A program made the translations under genes and the position numbers. DNA of 64,000 nucleotides from Ligula intestinalis (Eukaryota; Platyhelminthes; Cestoda; Diphyllobothriidea; Diphyllobothriidae). Shown piece by piece: positions 1 to 10,434 of this stretch (within the stretch, counting starts at the first letter, position 1; each line of letters starts with the position of its first letter). The stretch covers positions 16,724,675 to 16,788,674 of the forward strand of contig JAYGXS010000004.1 of the NCBI GenBank assembly GCA_036362985.1, in the 5' to 3' direction. The notes under the pieces are model-generated. The model was not told the origin of the DNA and searched no databases. It saw only the letters and a program-made list of their open reading frames with translations.

Positions 1-27
1 AAACCCATCATCAGAGACAATCGCAGG

Positions 28-170
28 TAAATCCTAACAGCTGCGATCTTCTAGGCCTGGTTCCTTAGGAAAAGAAGAAGTTATGGGAAAGTAGAGTGGT
101 AGGACCAGTGCATTCTGTACAGAAGAAATGAAAGAATGGGTAGGAAAAGTCAACTGTTGGAGACTCTGTA
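28..170 (+). repeat. Dispersed repeat R1, copy 1
   Basis: This stretch shares an ordered series of short matches with four other places in the window (8320-8460 minus, 52325-52450 plus, 55175-55385 minus, 60065-60250 plus). The shared landmarks are 'gctgcgatcttc', 'ggcctggttccttagg', 'agttatgggaa' and 'ttctgtacagaag'. I see no open reading frame, tRNA promoter boxes or terminal repeats that classify it. It is probably the non-coding end of an interspersed transposon. Just to its left (about 6-19) lies 'catcatcagagac', which looks like the edge of a PLE-A hammerhead unit cut off by the window. Confidence 0.55.
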
Positions 171-1139
171 GTGGGCGCTGCTACCAGACGCCCTCAGACG
201 ACAGTTCCCCCAATGATTTCGATGATGGGCACCACGCACTCCAACTAGCCGCAGCAAACGCTGAAGCAAGCCGCAACTGACACAGAGGCGAGCTGGACAA
301 GTAACACGAAAGCGACAGCAAGCGGGAGCAACGCAGGGAACTGGCTTGAGAGAAAACAGGAGTGTAGGCAGACTCGCGCAGTATCTACCCACTCGCTCGC
401 CACTCCCACCTACGTATCCGGTGTAAAGCAAAGTCAATAAGACCGGGACTGAGGGAGGGTGTAGATGGCTGGCGCGATAAACACTCAGCACGCGCACACT
501 TGACACAGCCATCTCGCTAGGTATGCTCTCAACTGTGCAGGAGCGCCATAAAGACCACATTACGAGGGAGCCATTGCAGCCTGACTCTCAGTCCTCCTTC
601 TCCTCCCGTACGCACACACAGACACACGCGTACAGTAGGAGCAGCTACGTAGGGGGCCCGAGTTTTCTCGTCAGTTGGCAGACCCTCCAAGCCACGGCTT
701 TTAGTGCACCGTGATAGATTCAGACGCATTCAGATTTATTATAGTGAGAGAAGAAACGCGCCGAGGTCGATTTCACTCTCTCCCCCACCGCATAGTGACC
801 GCCTAGCTTTCCGGGCACCCGCAGTGGGGCCTAAAACCCAGTGGGAGCGCGAGCGCAGTAACCAACAGGGAATCAGAAGTGAGAGAAAGTGCCAGCGCCT
901 TCCAGGCCGCAGGGACCGTGGTTGGCTGAAGACTGGCATTGCATGTGCATACAGACCATTGGATCTCAGAAGGGTGAGAGCAGCCCTGCATGAAGCCTGG
1001 GCCAACGCCCTCGTGAGAGGGGTAACCAGTCAGTGAGACGACTGAAAGGCACTACCCATGCTCCGTTGCCGGTCGGCGTCCGTGCGCGAGGCTGAAAGGA
1101 GAGCAAGAGACAACTGGTCAACTTTGTAATTGTGGACGT
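171..1139. other. Unassigned, GC-rich sequence
   Basis: No recognisable protein, RNA or mobile element signature was seen on either strand. Short open frames exist, but their translations are low-complexity or Ser/Arg/Leu-rich and look like chance reading of GC-rich DNA. Confidence 0.4.
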
Positions 1140-1318
1140 GCAGAAGAAGAGGAAGAAGGAGAAGAAGAAAAGGAAGAAAAATAAGAGGAAGGGGAAGAAG
1201 GATTGTAAAAGACGAAGTAAAAGAGTAGAAAAAGGGATAGGAAGAAGAAGAGATTGAAAGAGGGAGATAGGGAGAGGAGGCGAGGGGGGAACGCAGACAG
1301 GCCGAGAGAGAGGTGAGG
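1140..1318 (+). repeat. Purine-rich GAA/GGA tract
   Basis: About 180 bases are almost entirely A and G on the plus strand, made of irregular GAA, GGA and AAAG units. This is simple-sequence or degenerate microsatellite DNA. The minus-strand open frames across it read as Leu/Ser/Phe-rich low-complexity peptides and are not genes. Confidence 0.8.
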
Positions 1319-1661
1319 AAATTAAGTATAGAAAAGAACAATGAGAGCAAAATCTCAGCTTACCTTGCAGCAGAGAATCTTCAGTCACTACTGAGGCTGA
1401 CGTTTGTGCTAAAGACAGAACTGTAGGTGCCGCTATTATGAGTGTCAGTGCGGTAATCGAGCGAGTAATATGAATACAGAAGGTAGAAGTGCAGCAACGA
1501 GAAGCAATCGAATAGAGTCAGTAAGCCTAGTTTTAATTGGACAGAGGTGGCCGACGTAGAGAAGTGTGAAGTTGCTAATGTTTTCAGTGCGCATGCACTC
1601 TAAGGGCGCTTCAGTACGACTCAGTCCAGGTGGCGTTGCCCCTGAACGAGGGTACCATGAG

Positions 1662-1676
1662 TCACTTTGTTTAGCC
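1662..1676. repeat. Candidate left target-site duplication of the LINE
   Basis: TCACTTTGTTTAGCC here matches TCACTTGGTTTAGCC at 6912-6926 in 14 of 15 positions. The two lie about 0.5 kb beyond the LINE stop codon and 0.9 kb beyond its first coding ATG, which is where duplications flanking a full-length non-LTR insertion would be expected. A match of this length could also arise by chance, so it is only a candidate boundary. Confidence 0.35.
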
Positions 1677-1677
1677 G

Positions 1678-1691
1678 CCCCCCCCCCCCCC
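1678..1691 (+). repeat. Homopolymer C run (14 C)
   Basis: Fourteen consecutive C residues follow directly after the candidate left LINE flank. On the LINE-sense (minus) strand this would be a poly-G stretch at the extreme 3' end, which is unusual for a LINE tail, so the link to the element is uncertain. Confidence 0.8.
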
Positions 1692-2155
1692 ATCTCCTAA
1701 ACCCATCGCCCCGGCCCCCTGTATACCAACATTACAATCCCTTATATGATTCCCCATGCCGTCGTATGAGAGGTGAGCCGTCGGGGACGTCCGACAGCGT
1801 GCTTATTCGCCTGGGATTTGATAACAAGCGGCTGCACACAACGCGAGTATGCCAATGATAAGTTGACGGCGCAGCTGAGTACGGAAAGAAAAAGAGTACT
1901 TCAGGAAAGGACACGGTACTCAATACGGCTATTGCCAGGAGTCCGACACTTAGTTGGGTGACAACATAATGTCCTGTGAGGAGCGATACTGCCACTAAAC
2001 GGAGCTTATTAATTCCAGATCGGAGCTATTATGGGGTAGTAAAAGGCAAGACAGCATTCGACAAATTCAGCAAGAACGGCCTCCACTTACCTGGGGAAGG
2101 AGGCCCTCACCTGGGTTTCCGACAAACTTGACGACGCAATCGTGAAGCGAGGCGA

Positions 2156-5100
2156 CTAGTGAGTAGGGCTGAGGCTGGTAGTGGAGATGTGTGAGGTGCT
2201 GGGTGTGCCGACATCATGGTCAGTGCCGCTGTCGTGAATGCGCATATGACCTAGTAGGCCCATGCGATGAGCTAATGATCGGGGGCAGTGTGGGCAGTGA
2301 AGGCGGCGGTCTCGTCTGTGTGTTGGTGCTCCAGACACCAGTTCACCAGTCGCTGTGCGATGGATTCGCAAGTGACCGATTAGGCCGATGCGTGAGGTGA
2401 ATGTGCGATTGCAGTAAGGGCATATCAGGCCCTCAGAGCTGGTGGGGGGTTCAGGTGTGCGAGTTGTTGCGGGCGGTGATGTGTAGGAAGGAGTGGAGGA
2501 AGTTGCGGGTGGGTTGGAGTCGGTGGATGAAGGCAACGAAGCATCTCTCCCGTCGGCGATTGCCGTCGAGGTGGAGGGTGGAGTAGGGTCTGGTGGAGTG
2601 TTTGGTGCAGTAGACGTGGATGCTGTTGGAGGAGGGTTGCATGGCTTCCGGAGGTGACCGACCAAGCCAATGCATGCACGGAAGTTGCGTTGACAGCGCG
2701 GACACGTTGGGAGGAGTTGGGTGGTGGCAGCGTGCGTCCGTGTGTTGTGAGACTTGCGTGCCGTCCGTTTTGCCTTGTTGGCGGCGATCCGACCGGCTTC
2801 GTAGATTGCGGCGCCCGTTTTGACCGCTCTGCGCCACGCGGTTCGGCCCAGGGCAAGCTCCTCCCAGTTCAACGTGTTGACTTGGAGACGCTTCAAGGAG
2901 TTTTTCAGAGTGTCCTTGTAACGTCTCTTCTGTCCTCCTTTGCGACGAGTGCCTACGGCGACATCGCTATAGAACAGTCGCTTGGGTAGACGTTCATTGT
3001 TCATACGTATCACGTGTCCGCTCCAGTGCAGATTTATCTGCCTGAGCATGGCCTGTATGCTGAAAACTCCCGTTCTCTCCAGGATTTCTGTGTCCGAAAT
3101 CCTATCCTGCCACTTCACCTTCAATATGCGACGTAGGCAGCTAATATGAAAGTGGTTCAGTTTCCGCGCTTGGCTAGCATAGACAGTCCAAGCCTCCGCT
3201 CCGTGCAAGAGTGTTGACAGCACAACAGCCTTATACATCTTCAATTTCGGTGACATTTGAAGACCATGACGATTCCATACGAAGGCTTGGCTAGCTTTGG
3301 AGATTCTGTGGCCAACCTCGTCATCTATTTTAGTGTTGTGGGAAAGCGTACTGCCGAGGAAAGTGAAGTTTTCCACGTTCTGCAGTTCGGCTCCGTTGAC
3401 GTTGATTCGTGCGGGGTTGAGGTCAACACCTGGCAGCGGTTGATGCATAACGACCGTCTTGTCTGTGTTGATGGTGAGGCCAAAGTTGGCGCAACCTGCT
3501 GCGAAGAGGTCCATGCTCCTTTGCATGTCTGCTTCGGTGGTGGTGTTGAGAGCGCAGTCGTCCGCAAACAGCAGATCATGGACTGTGGATGTGGAGACGC
3601 GCGTGGGGGCCTGCATCCGACGAATGTTGAGGAGGTTTCCGTCCGTTCTGTAGTTGATGGGGATTCCGGGACGCTCTTCACGGTAGGTGTCCAACAGCAT
3701 GGCAGAGAACATGAGACTGAAGAGGGTGGGCGCAAGGACACAGCCCTGCTTCATTCCATTGATCACTGCGAAGGCTTCAGATAACGTTCCGTAGTCCGTA
3801 ACGCGTGCCATCATCCCATCATGAAGTTGTCGAACCATGTGGGTGAAGTGTTCCGGACAGCCAAACTTCTGCATGACCTTCAAAAGTCCGGGCCTGTTCA
3901 CCGTGTCGAAGGCTTTTGTCAGATCTACGAACGTAGTGTAGAGGTGGGTCTGCATCTCTTGGCATTTCTCCTGCAGCTGACGCGCGGCAAATATCATGTC
4001 AGTGGTGCCGCGGTGACGTCGAAAACCACATTGACTTTCAGGCAGAAGCCCTTGTTCCAAGTGGCTGTTCAGACGATTGAGGAGAATTCGTGCGAAGAGT
4101 TTTTCGGCAATATTCAGCAGTGAGATGCCACGGTGGTTGTCACACACCTGGTGATTCCCCTTACGCTTGTAGAGGTGGACGATGGTGGTGTCCTTGAAAT
4201 CCTGAGGAACTTGTCCCTGTCGCCACATCTCTTGGAACAGGGTGGTGAGGTGAGTTATGAGTTGGTGACCACCATATTTGCAGATCTCCGCTGGGATCCC
4301 GTCAGACCCGGGTGCCTTCCCGCTGGACAGCTGCTGCACAGCCTTGAGGGTCTCCTCAGGGGTGGGTGGGAGGTCGAGGTCAGCATTAATGTCGACTTGC
4401 GGCAACCGCTTAATGGCAGCCTCAGAGGTGGTAGAGAGCCGGTTGAGAACACTTTGGAAGTGCTCGGCCCAGCGGCTCAGAAGTTGGGTCTTCTCAGTGA
4501 TGAGGGTGGTACCGTCCGCACTGAGAAGCGGGGCCGTGCCTCTCTTTACGGGGCCGTAGACTGCTTTGAGCGCAGCGAAGAAGTTCTTCCATTCATTGCG
4601 ATCCACATAGCCTTCAATTTCCTCACCCTTACGAGCCATCCAGGCGTCCTGAATTTCCCGCAGCCGCTGCTGTACAAGACGGTGACTTTGGTAGTAGGCT
4701 GCTTTCGTAGCGTCGGTAGGGTGAACGACATATTCGTTGCGGAGGCGATTCTTCTCAGAGATGAGAGTACTGATGGCTGCATCGTTTTCGTCGAACCAGT
4801 CTTGGTGTGGGCAGGGCGTGGGCCCAAGGATGCGTTTGGCAGTAGATTGAACAGCGTCCCGTAGTTGACACCATCGAAGCTCCACGGAGGTGTTCCTTTC
4901 TGCGATTGGGAGGTTATCGAGCTGGTGGGTCAACTCGTTGCTGAAACGCAAACGGTTGGCAGGCAAGTTTAACAGATCAGTATTTAACTTACCTGGGTGT
5001 CGCTTACCTTGAGGTCTCCTACATGGTTGGAGACGGATCCGCATCTTGGAGATGATGAGACGATGATCGGTATCACCATCGGCACCCGGCATTGCCTTTG

Positions 5101-5179
5101 TCACCAACACGTCCTGCTGGTCGCGTCGCCGCACGAGGACATAATCCAGAAGATGCCACTGACGAGACCTGGGGTGCAT
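2156..5179 (-). CDS. LINE reverse transcriptase with three C-terminal zinc fingers
   Basis: This 1,007-residue frame continues the LINE polyprotein after the TAG. Residues 1-45 hold the last endonuclease block (LDYVLV at 11-16, TDHR at 37-40). The reverse transcriptase spans roughly 270-620: the [15 protein letters not shown] block at 285-299, FRRHRGTTD at 386-394, motif [12 protein letters not shown] at 417-427, motif [11 protein letters not shown] at 475-484 and motif C FADD at 538-541, with catalytic Asp residues present. A connection region rich in WxxRHGL and LRRILK blocks follows. The C-terminus has three zinc fingers: CPRC...H...C at 826-847, CPYC...HLRIH at 920-940 and CPHC...HMRIH at 962-982, separated by Ser/Thr/Pro-rich linkers. 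The Met at 5179 is internal to the original protein, so translation from it is not expected to be the native start. No internal frameshift is apparent. Confidence 0.9.
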   Translation of the reverse strand: MHPRSRQWHLLDYVLVRRRDQQDVLVTKAMPGADGDTDHRLIISKMRIRLQPCRRPQGKRHPGKLNTDLLNLPANRLRFSNELTHQLDNLPIAERNTSVELRWCQLRDAVQSTAKRILGPTPCPHQDWFDENDAAISTLISEKNRLRNEYVVHPTDATKAAYYQSHRLVQQRLREIQDAWMARKGEEIEGYVDRNEWKNFFAALKAVYGPVKRGTAPLLSADGTTLITEKTQLLSRWAEHFQSVLNRLSTTSEAAIKRLPQVDINADLDLPPTPEETLKAVQQLSSGKAPGSDGIPAEICKYGGHQLITHLTTLFQEMWRQGQVPQDFKDTTIVHLYKRKGNHQVCDNHRGISLLNIAEKLFARILLNRLNSHLEQGLLPESQCGFRRHRGTTDMIFAARQLQEKCQEMQTHLYTTFVDLTKAFDTVNRPGLLKVMQKFGCPEHFTHMVRQLHDGMMARVTDYGTLSEAFAVINGMKQGCVLAPTLFSLMFSAMLLDTYREERPGIPINYRTDGNLLNIRRMQAPTRVSTSTVHDLLFADDCALNTTTEADMQRSMDLFAAGCANFGLTINTDKTVVMHQPLPGVDLNPARINVNGAELQNVENFTFLGSTLSHNTKIDDEVGHRISKASQAFVWNRHGLQMSPKLKMYKAVVLSTLLHGAEAWTVYASQARKLNHFHISCLRRILKVKWQDRISDTEILERTGVFSIQAMLRQINLHWSGHVIRMNNERLPKRLFYSDVAVGTRRKGGQKRRYKDTLKNSLKRLQVNTLNWEELALGRTAWRRAVKTGAAIYEAGRIAANKAKRTARKSHNTRTHAATTQLLPTCPRCQRNFRACIGLVGHLRKPCNPPPTASTSTAPNTPPDPTPPSTSTAIADGRDASLPSSTDSNPPATSSTPSYTSPPATTRTPEPPTSSEGLICPYCNRTFTSRIGLIGHLRIHRTATGELVSGAPTHRRDRRLHCPHCPRSLAHRMGLLGHMRIHDSGTDHDVGTPSTSHISTTSLSPTH

Positions 5180-5188
5180 CCAGGTCGC

Positions 5189-6004
5189 CTAGTGCTGCAG
5201 CGGTTGGCTGAAGTAGGTGTTGGTCAGTATGAGATGGTGCATCGCGTAGGTGCGAAGGAAGAGTAGGCCATTGTCGTTGAGTCCTTGGAGGCCGTGGGGT
5301 CCGAGCACTCCTCTCCAGGCGGCGTGGTCTGTGCCGACACGGGCATTGAAGTCACCGAGGACTATCAATTTGTCCGCCTTCGGCACAGAGGCCAGGAGGG
5401 CGTGCAGATCCTCGTAGAACTTGTTCTTTGTCTCGTCAGAGCTGGTCATCGGAGGGGCGTAGGCACTGACGATGGTGGCGAATTTGCCACCCCAGAGAGG
5501 CAGGCGGAGGCTCATCAGGCGTTCGTTGATGCCCTGCGGTGTACAGGGTAGGCGTCCCACGATGTCCTTTCGGATGGCAAAGGTGACGCCGGCTTCGCGT
5601 CGCTCTGCCATCGGACGGCCCACATAGAAGAAGGTGTAGCCGGCACCCACCTCTTCTATGGAACCTTCACCGGAAAAGCGGGTTTCACTGAGTGCGGCGA
5701 TGTCCACTTTGAAGCGCGCCAGTTCCCGGGCTATGAGCGCTGTCCTCCGTTCCGGTCGAATGCGCCTCGGGTTATCTAAAAGGGAACGAACATTCCAAGC
5801 GCCGAAGGTGATAGGACTTACCTGGGCTCCCTGAGCTGTCGTCCTGTGACCTCTGGGAGCTGTCCTGCGGGAAGGAAACGGGTTAGAGGGAGGGTGGGGA
5901 ATAGAGAGGTTTTGATTTGCGTTTGTAGTGTTTCGACCGCGTGTATGCAGTCTGACAGCCATGGTCAGCTGGCAGATGACGTGACCCAGCGTGTTTGGAA
6001 CCAT
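5189..6004 (-). CDS. LINE endonuclease segment (APE-type), ends at an in-frame TAG
   Basis: This 271-residue open frame holds most of an apurinic/apyrimidinic-type endonuclease, the enzyme that nicks target DNA during LINE insertion. About 65 residues of Pro/Arg/Thr-rich leader precede the domain. Catalytic-region landmarks are visible: WNVRS (Asn71), SETRF (Glu107), SAYAP (Tyr182), GDFNARVG (Asp218, Asn220) and NDNG (243-246). The last catalytic block (an LDYV segment and the Asp-His of TDHR) lies beyond the stop, at residues 11-14 and 37-40 of the downstream frame. The peptide ending here therefore lacks part of the active site and should be inactive unless the stop is read through. The ATG at 6004 was taken as start because the frame opens there; another in-frame Met lies at residue 15. 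The stop probably arose by a single substitution in an ancestral sense codon. Confidence 0.85.
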   Translation of the reverse strand: MVPNTLGHVICQLTMAVRLHTRGRNTTNANQNLSIPHPPSNPFPSRRTAPRGHRTTAQGAQVSPITFGAWNVRSLLDNPRRIRPERRTALIARELARFKVDIAALSETRFSGEGSIEEVGAGYTFFYVGRPMAERREAGVTFAIRKDIVGRLPCTPQGINERLMSLRLPLWGGKFATIVSAYAPPMTSSDETKNKFYEDLHALLASVPKADKLIVLGDFNARVGTDHAAWRGVLGPHGLQGLNDNGLLFLRTYAMHHLILTNTYFSQPLQH

Positions 6005-6911
6005 CTTTTATAGGACCATCAACCCTCTCGCGAAGGGTGGCAGCGCTACTCCTAAATAGGACTGCCTGTCACAAGTAACTGCTGCCGAACAACACCATAG
6101 GCCACGATTGATTTGATGTTGAACGACCACTTGGTTACGAGCCACCTACAACTTTGCTGTCGCGCCGCCATAGGACTTTTAGACCGTGTGGGAGAAGGTA
6201 TTTGGGGAGTAAGGGGAGGGAACAGCAGTACGTATCCTAGTAGCAGTAGCGGTGAGGGCGACAGTCTCTCCGTTATGCGTCTACGTATTCTAGTGCTGTG
6301 ACATCTGATTGTTGTTAAAGTAACTGCTTCGGGTAGTATCATCACTGATGTTACTAATGAGGCAGGATGTGCTAGGACTAAGAATGCTAATCATGACGGT
6401 GGAACGACTATATGGGTAGACATCGTTACGATGGAGGTGACTAAAATTAATGTATTGGAATAATATAGGTATGACAATAGAGAAAACATGGGAGAAATAG
6501 CAGGTAGAGTAACAGATAGCAAATATCAATTGGACAACAAATAAAAAGATAAAATAGGTGTGGAATCAGGCATACATAAGCATAATGAACAATGGATGCA
6601 GTGTTAAGACTACCAGATATCGAGTAGATTACGCAGATACAGCAACGTTACGAGAGTAATGAAATGCGTAAGCTAGTGAAGTAAGCACTGATCGCGAAAG
6701 GTTGGAATAATAGTTGTATAGATAAAGCAACTAGAGATAGCAAGTGTAGCAAATACGTAATAAAGACTAAGGAAAAATAAACGATAAAATGCAAACAGAC
6801 AATGGTACGGTATAAAGAAAGAAGCTTTCTTCCACCAGCTACGTCTAGTAGGGCACTTACCGCTGCAACCCGGGGGCATACCGGGCGTGGGGACACACAC
6901 ACCGGAGACCC
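6005..6911 (-). other. Probable 5' leader of the LINE, otherwise unassigned
   Basis: There is no coding signature. If the 15-bp repeat at 6912-6926 is the true insertion boundary, this is the LINE's 5' untranslated region and would hold its internal promoter. That is an inference from position alone. Confidence 0.35.
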
Positions 6912-6926
6912 TCACTTGGTTTAGCC
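6912..6926. repeat. Candidate right target-site duplication of the LINE
   Basis: TCACTTGGTTTAGCC is the partner of the repeat at 1662-1676 (14/15 identical). It is immediately followed by a G-rich stretch including ten G residues at 6947-6956. Confidence 0.35.
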
Positions 6927-7600
6927 CGTTGATCTAGGCGGGGAGCGGGGGGGGGGTGGCCGCCAGGCAAAGCCTAGCTCCGGGGAGCCAACCAATGATG
7001 CTAGGCGTAGCCACCAGCTACGCGATGAAGATGATGCGATCTGCCATGACCTTCACGTTCAACCCCCAGCTGAACACCCCATACCCCCCAGCCGCCCTCA
7101 TAACTCTTACAACACAAACGAGGTCACTCAGCGAATAGGACCTCGTGCGAAGGTAGTTTTCTGCGTGCCTCGGGCTATATGCAAACAGACGCGCGCCCCT
7201 CAATGCTAGCGAACGCACACGCCTTGCCTTACCGTTGTAACCTCAAGCCGTCCAATGGAATGCCCGCGTTCGCAGACTGGTCTCATTAGTAGGTTGGCCT
7301 CAACCTGTCTGGACAGACTTTAATAGATATCACTTCAAACCTAGCCCGTTTCGCGGCTGGACGTGCGTTCCGATAGATAAATCGCTTTAAAAATATTCTC
7401 CTTTCCGTCGCTTTCATCATCCCCGAAGAGGAAGAGGAATATGGGGCGATTCCTGAGACAAAGTTGTATTGATGCTGACCTTTCAAATGCATTCTCGCTT
7501 CCACCGTCAGAGCGTAGTGTCTGTTCTCCAGCTGGCGTCAAGTTATTCTGTTTAACCCCTAGCTGTGTGTTATAACCGTGTCTGATGCACGCGCGCTGAT
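6927..7600. other. Unassigned sequence with a G-rich start
   Basis: The first 40 bases contain GGCGGGGAGC followed by ten G residues, which could form a G-quadruplex. The rest carries no recognisable gene, RNA or repeat landmark. Confidence 0.4.
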
Positions 7601-8250
7601 CAATTGCTGGCGGCTGTTTGAATATTTCGCACCCTCGGAGGCGCCTCCATGAGGTATGTCACGTTGTTCATGTGTCTCCTGAGCGTTTTCACCTTGTTCG
7701 CTCTCGGCTGCCCGCTGTCGGCCCTGCGTATATTCATTCGCCCGACCTATTGCCCCGTTCTGAGCAGATGCTGGCCTTGTGCCGAGTGCTTGTTAGGCGG
7801 AATGAAGGTCTATGGCTCTGTTAAGTGTGCCACTCGAGGAACAACTTTCTAACAGCAATCTGGCCATCTTATCATTGGATCGGCTTATTACTCGTGCTTT
7901 CTCCAAGGCGAACGTGTGATTCTTCATAGACCCTAGACAGTTTATCCTTCCGGTTGATTGCGAGCTGATCTTCATGCAATCTTGTGCCAAGGCATTTGCC
8001 CGTTTTACCAACATAGCTTGCTTTGCAGTTTTGCCACCGTTTGCTGTAGACCACTGTTGATTGCTCTGCCAATGGTGGCAGGTGTTTGGGCCTCATGCTC
8101 TGCTGTCTGTCAGTTGACACGTGCCTATGAGCCACACCCATCCCGAATGGTTTCAGGATTATTGCAGTCACCTCTGATACGTACTTCACCAGAACTTAGG
8201 ATCTTTTCCTTTCGGCCGCTTAAGGTGAGGCTTCTCAAGTCACATGGTTT
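7600..8250 (-). pseudogene. PLE-B: decayed Penelope-like element, end of RT and GIY-YIG domain
   Basis: On the minus strand, two overlapping frames together give the C-terminal part of a Penelope-like retroelement protein. The first (8189-7872) contains 'ILKPFGMGVAHR', the end of the RT region, then 'VYSKRWQNCKASYVGKTGK', a GIY-YIG endonuclease core with YVGKTG in place of YIG, then RLHEDQLAI. The second (8014-7793) continues with 'KNHTFALEKARVISRSNDK' and 'LLLESCSSSGTLNRAIDL', the part after the nuclease core. A frameshift separates them and several residues are lost, so this is dead. The nearest relative in the window is the copy at 59040-60055. GIY-YIG endonuclease fused to RT is the defining layout of Penelope-like elements. 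Confidence 0.75.
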
Positions 8251-8319
8251 TGAAGGAATTTGGATAACTGTTGGCTTGAACTAGGGTTTGCAGGTTTTTA
8301 ATCTCCTCCTAAATCTTAC

Positions 8320-8460
8320 TGTCGTCACTGCTCTTGGTCTAAAGGCGTTGGAAGTGGGTCCTAACACAACTCTGGCCTTCCCATAACTTCTCTCATCTCT
8401 TAAGGTACCAGGCCTGGAAGATCGCAGCCGTTAGGGTTAAACTGCAGTAGCCTTAGCACA
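8320..8460 (-). repeat. Dispersed repeat R1, copy 2
   Basis: Read on the minus strand this shows the R1 landmarks: 'taacggctgcgatcttcc', 'aggcctggtaccttaag' and 'gagaagttatgggaag'. It lies just upstream (in PLE sense) of the PLE-B fragment. No other feature was seen. Confidence 0.55.
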
Positions 8461-9228
8461 CCTTGATAAGTCCGTCCATCCGCTAGAGTCACTTGGCCTG
8501 AAGTATTTTCTGACACCAGTCACTGTACTGAGGTTTCTGTGCAGCCGGATTGACGCTAACCTACTAATTGAGGTTAGTCTACTAACGCGGGCATTTCACT
8601 GGACGGATTGAGGCCAAGCTACCGTGGATTGAGGCTAGGACGGGAAGACACGGTGCGCACGTTCACCAGCACTGGGAGTTTGCACGTCAGTTGGCGCTTG
8701 GCACCAGGGGCACGCCGACAACTGCCTTCGCGCGAGGTCCTATGTCCAGAGTCACCTCGTCTGTGGCGTTACGCGTTAAGAGGGAGTCGGGCTGCAGAGA
8801 CACTCCAGATACACTTAAAGTGTTGTGAGTCCAAAAAGGTCCATTACCAAACTCAATGACTCGCCATTCCCATATTCTCTGCTGAGCAGGGAATCAGTGA
8901 CGAGGAGTGGGCTCGGGTGACCAACACTTCTAATGACAAAAATCCGAGTGTCCGTGTAATTATCACACCAACATCCAACACAGATGAGTAAATTGGGGCA
9001 AGTGAGGACTCGGACGCAGACTGCCAAACCATCATCGCATCAATTACGACCCTCGGCGAAAATCACAAGAGCTGTTACTTGTAATATGCGTGTGCTCGCG
9101 TAGCGACTCAAGGATAGTAAATACTGCGCACCTTGTGCTCCTGCCTGTGGTGGTCAGCCCAATAAAAGTCCTGTTCCACTGGTCGGATATTCTTCTGCTA
9201 AGCATAAGCCCTGTTTTGAGTCCCTATA
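8461..9228. other. Unassigned sequence
   Basis: No protein family, RNA gene or repeat landmark was recognised. Near 8557-8587 there is a short imperfect direct repeat ('ctaacctactaattgagg' then 'ttagtctactaacgcggg'). Confidence 0.35.
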
Positions 9229-9329
9229 CAGTAGTCGCCGGTTATTAAGCCCACCTCAGGCCCAGACCAAATTGGGCTTAATAAGCGGCTGGGCCTATTA
9301 ACCATGAGCTTAATAACCGGTGACTACTG
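9229..9329. mobile_element. 101-bp TA-flanked inverted-repeat element (MITE, pogo/Tc1-mariner type)
   Basis: The ends are inverted repeats of at least 21 bp (CAGTAGTCGCCGGTTATTAA at the left; the right end matches it with a single G/A difference). Each end is bordered by TA (9227-9228 and 9330-9331), the target duplication made by Tc1/mariner/pogo transposases. Inside are more copies of the TTATTAAGC theme in both orientations, so the whole unit can fold into a hairpin. It has no coding capacity and must have been moved by a transposase encoded elsewhere. Confidence 0.8.
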
Positions 9330-9600
9330 TATCCACTTCCCCCGTACGCCCTTCTCATGTCCTTGACAGAACTGGATTACAAGTACCGCCGGCACATCGA
9401 AACACCCTGAACCCCGCCCCCACGACTGCTCTTCATTGCCTGTTTTAACCTTTGCGGCGTTACCTTCGAGTACGTTTGCGGGCTTGACTTCTTCACTGCC
9501 AATGAGTGGATTGCGAAGACTCACGATTAAACTAAACGTTGAGTTAAAAGAACTCCCTTTCAGCATTTGCAAACTATCTTATGTAAAGACAGTGAATTAG
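9330..9600. other. Unassigned sequence
   Basis: No recognisable feature was seen apart from ordinary short open frames. Confidence 0.3.
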
Positions 9601-9629
9601 TCACCTAGTTTTTTGAACAACGCAAAGAC

Positions 9630-9760
9630 ACCGATGTTTACTGGATTAAACAACGTCATACAACGTCGTGGCCTTCTATCAAACTGCATACGGTCATCAC
9701 CTATTGATAAGATAAATCAAAATGTCTAATTAAGTGTCAACCTAGAAGGCTGAAACTTGA
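9630..9760 (-). repeat. PLE-E tail-like repeat
   Basis: About 100 bases align with the sequence at 63905-64000 (shared 'gtcatacaa', 'actgca.acggtcat', 'ataagataaa', 'taatta'). At 63.9 kb this segment lies directly upstream of a PLE-E GIY-YIG fragment, so this is probably a PLE-E end without its coding part. Confidence 0.5.
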
Positions 9761-9787
9761 TAGGAAAATAGAGCATAAGCTGTTGCA

Positions 9788-10157
9788 GCTTGCCATAATA
9801 GCAGCCTAGTTACTAGCTAAAAGGCCCGGACACGTGTTTTGTCGGTATTTTTACCGCTGCTTGACACAGCTGCTAGGGGTCCAGCTCATCAGTGGGTCCT
9901 CCAGCTTTTCCTATCAGCTTTTTGGTTGAAATACCGGTTTTGAAAGTTCAGCTTTTTAAATTCGCGAGAAATTAATTTCTGTTCGCGGTGTACATCAGTA
10001 TATTTAAGGGCCATAGACACAGACTGAAATTCCAAAGGTATACTTAGGTTGAAACCAGTCAACCACTGCGAACTATTCACTTGTTACCAACAGGCAGACT
10101 TTAGTAGGATATATTGATGTTGTAACTTGCCACACTAACAGCCTAGGTACTAGCTAA
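9788..10157. repeat. Segment flanked by about 33-bp direct repeats
   Basis: The sequence 'cttgccataatagcagcc' plus 'tagttactagctaa' (9788-9820) recurs as 'cttgccacactaacagcc' plus 'taggtactagctaa' (10124-10157). The 300 bases in between include a minus-strand frame (10080-9889, 63 residues, with SMALKYTDVHREQKL and RKSWRTH) that does not look random but that I cannot assign. It could be an insertion between duplicated targets or a piece of a tandem repeat. Confidence 0.35.
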
Positions 10158-10434
10158 GCATAAACTATTGCTCTGTTGCTGTTGCCCTTAGATGCGGGTG
10201 TGCATTGTGAGAGAAAGAGTGAGGACGGCAGTTATCGAAGCAAGGCAGCTCAGGTTACAGTGACGGCCTGTCAAGCGTGATTGAAGGGGGGGAGGGGGCG
10301 GACAACGGGCAGTGCAGCACTTAGTCAAACGGGGAAGGGGGGGACATGAGCAGGAGGGATGGGGGGCGTGAGAGAGAGAGGGAGAGGGAGCGAAGGACAA
10401 AGGGGGAGCGAACGAGTTTATCGATCTTTACCAC

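Larger units (their letters stand above)
2156..6004 (-). mobile_element. RTE-like non-LTR retrotransposon (LINE), near-intact coding region
   Basis: The minus strand carries one long coding frame of about 1,280 codons. It encodes an APE-type endonuclease, a reverse transcriptase and a Cys-rich C-terminus, the order used by RTE/CR1-type LINEs that move by target-primed reverse transcription. The frame is broken once, by TAG at 5189-5191. The 271-codon upstream part and the 1,007-codon downstream part are in the same phase, so no frameshift is involved. The element's outer ends are not certain; direct repeats at 1662-1676 and 6912-6926 suggest a total of about 5.2 kb with a 5' leader of about 0.9 kb and a 3' UTR of about 0.5 kb. 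Its openness against the heavily decayed surroundings suggests a young copy. Clade assignment (RTE-like) is by motif recognition only. Confidence 0.9.

Noticed and set aside
6..19. Edge of another PLE-A hammerhead unit
   Set aside because: Only 13 bases ('catcatcagagac') are available before the window ends, too few to call.
966..1388. 140-codon minus-strand open frame
   Set aside because: It reads through the purine-rich tract and gives Leu/Ser/Phe low-complexity sequence; no family motif.
3257..4864. Long plus-strand open frames opposite the LINE
   Set aside because: They are shadows of the minus-strand LINE coding frame and have no motifs of their own.
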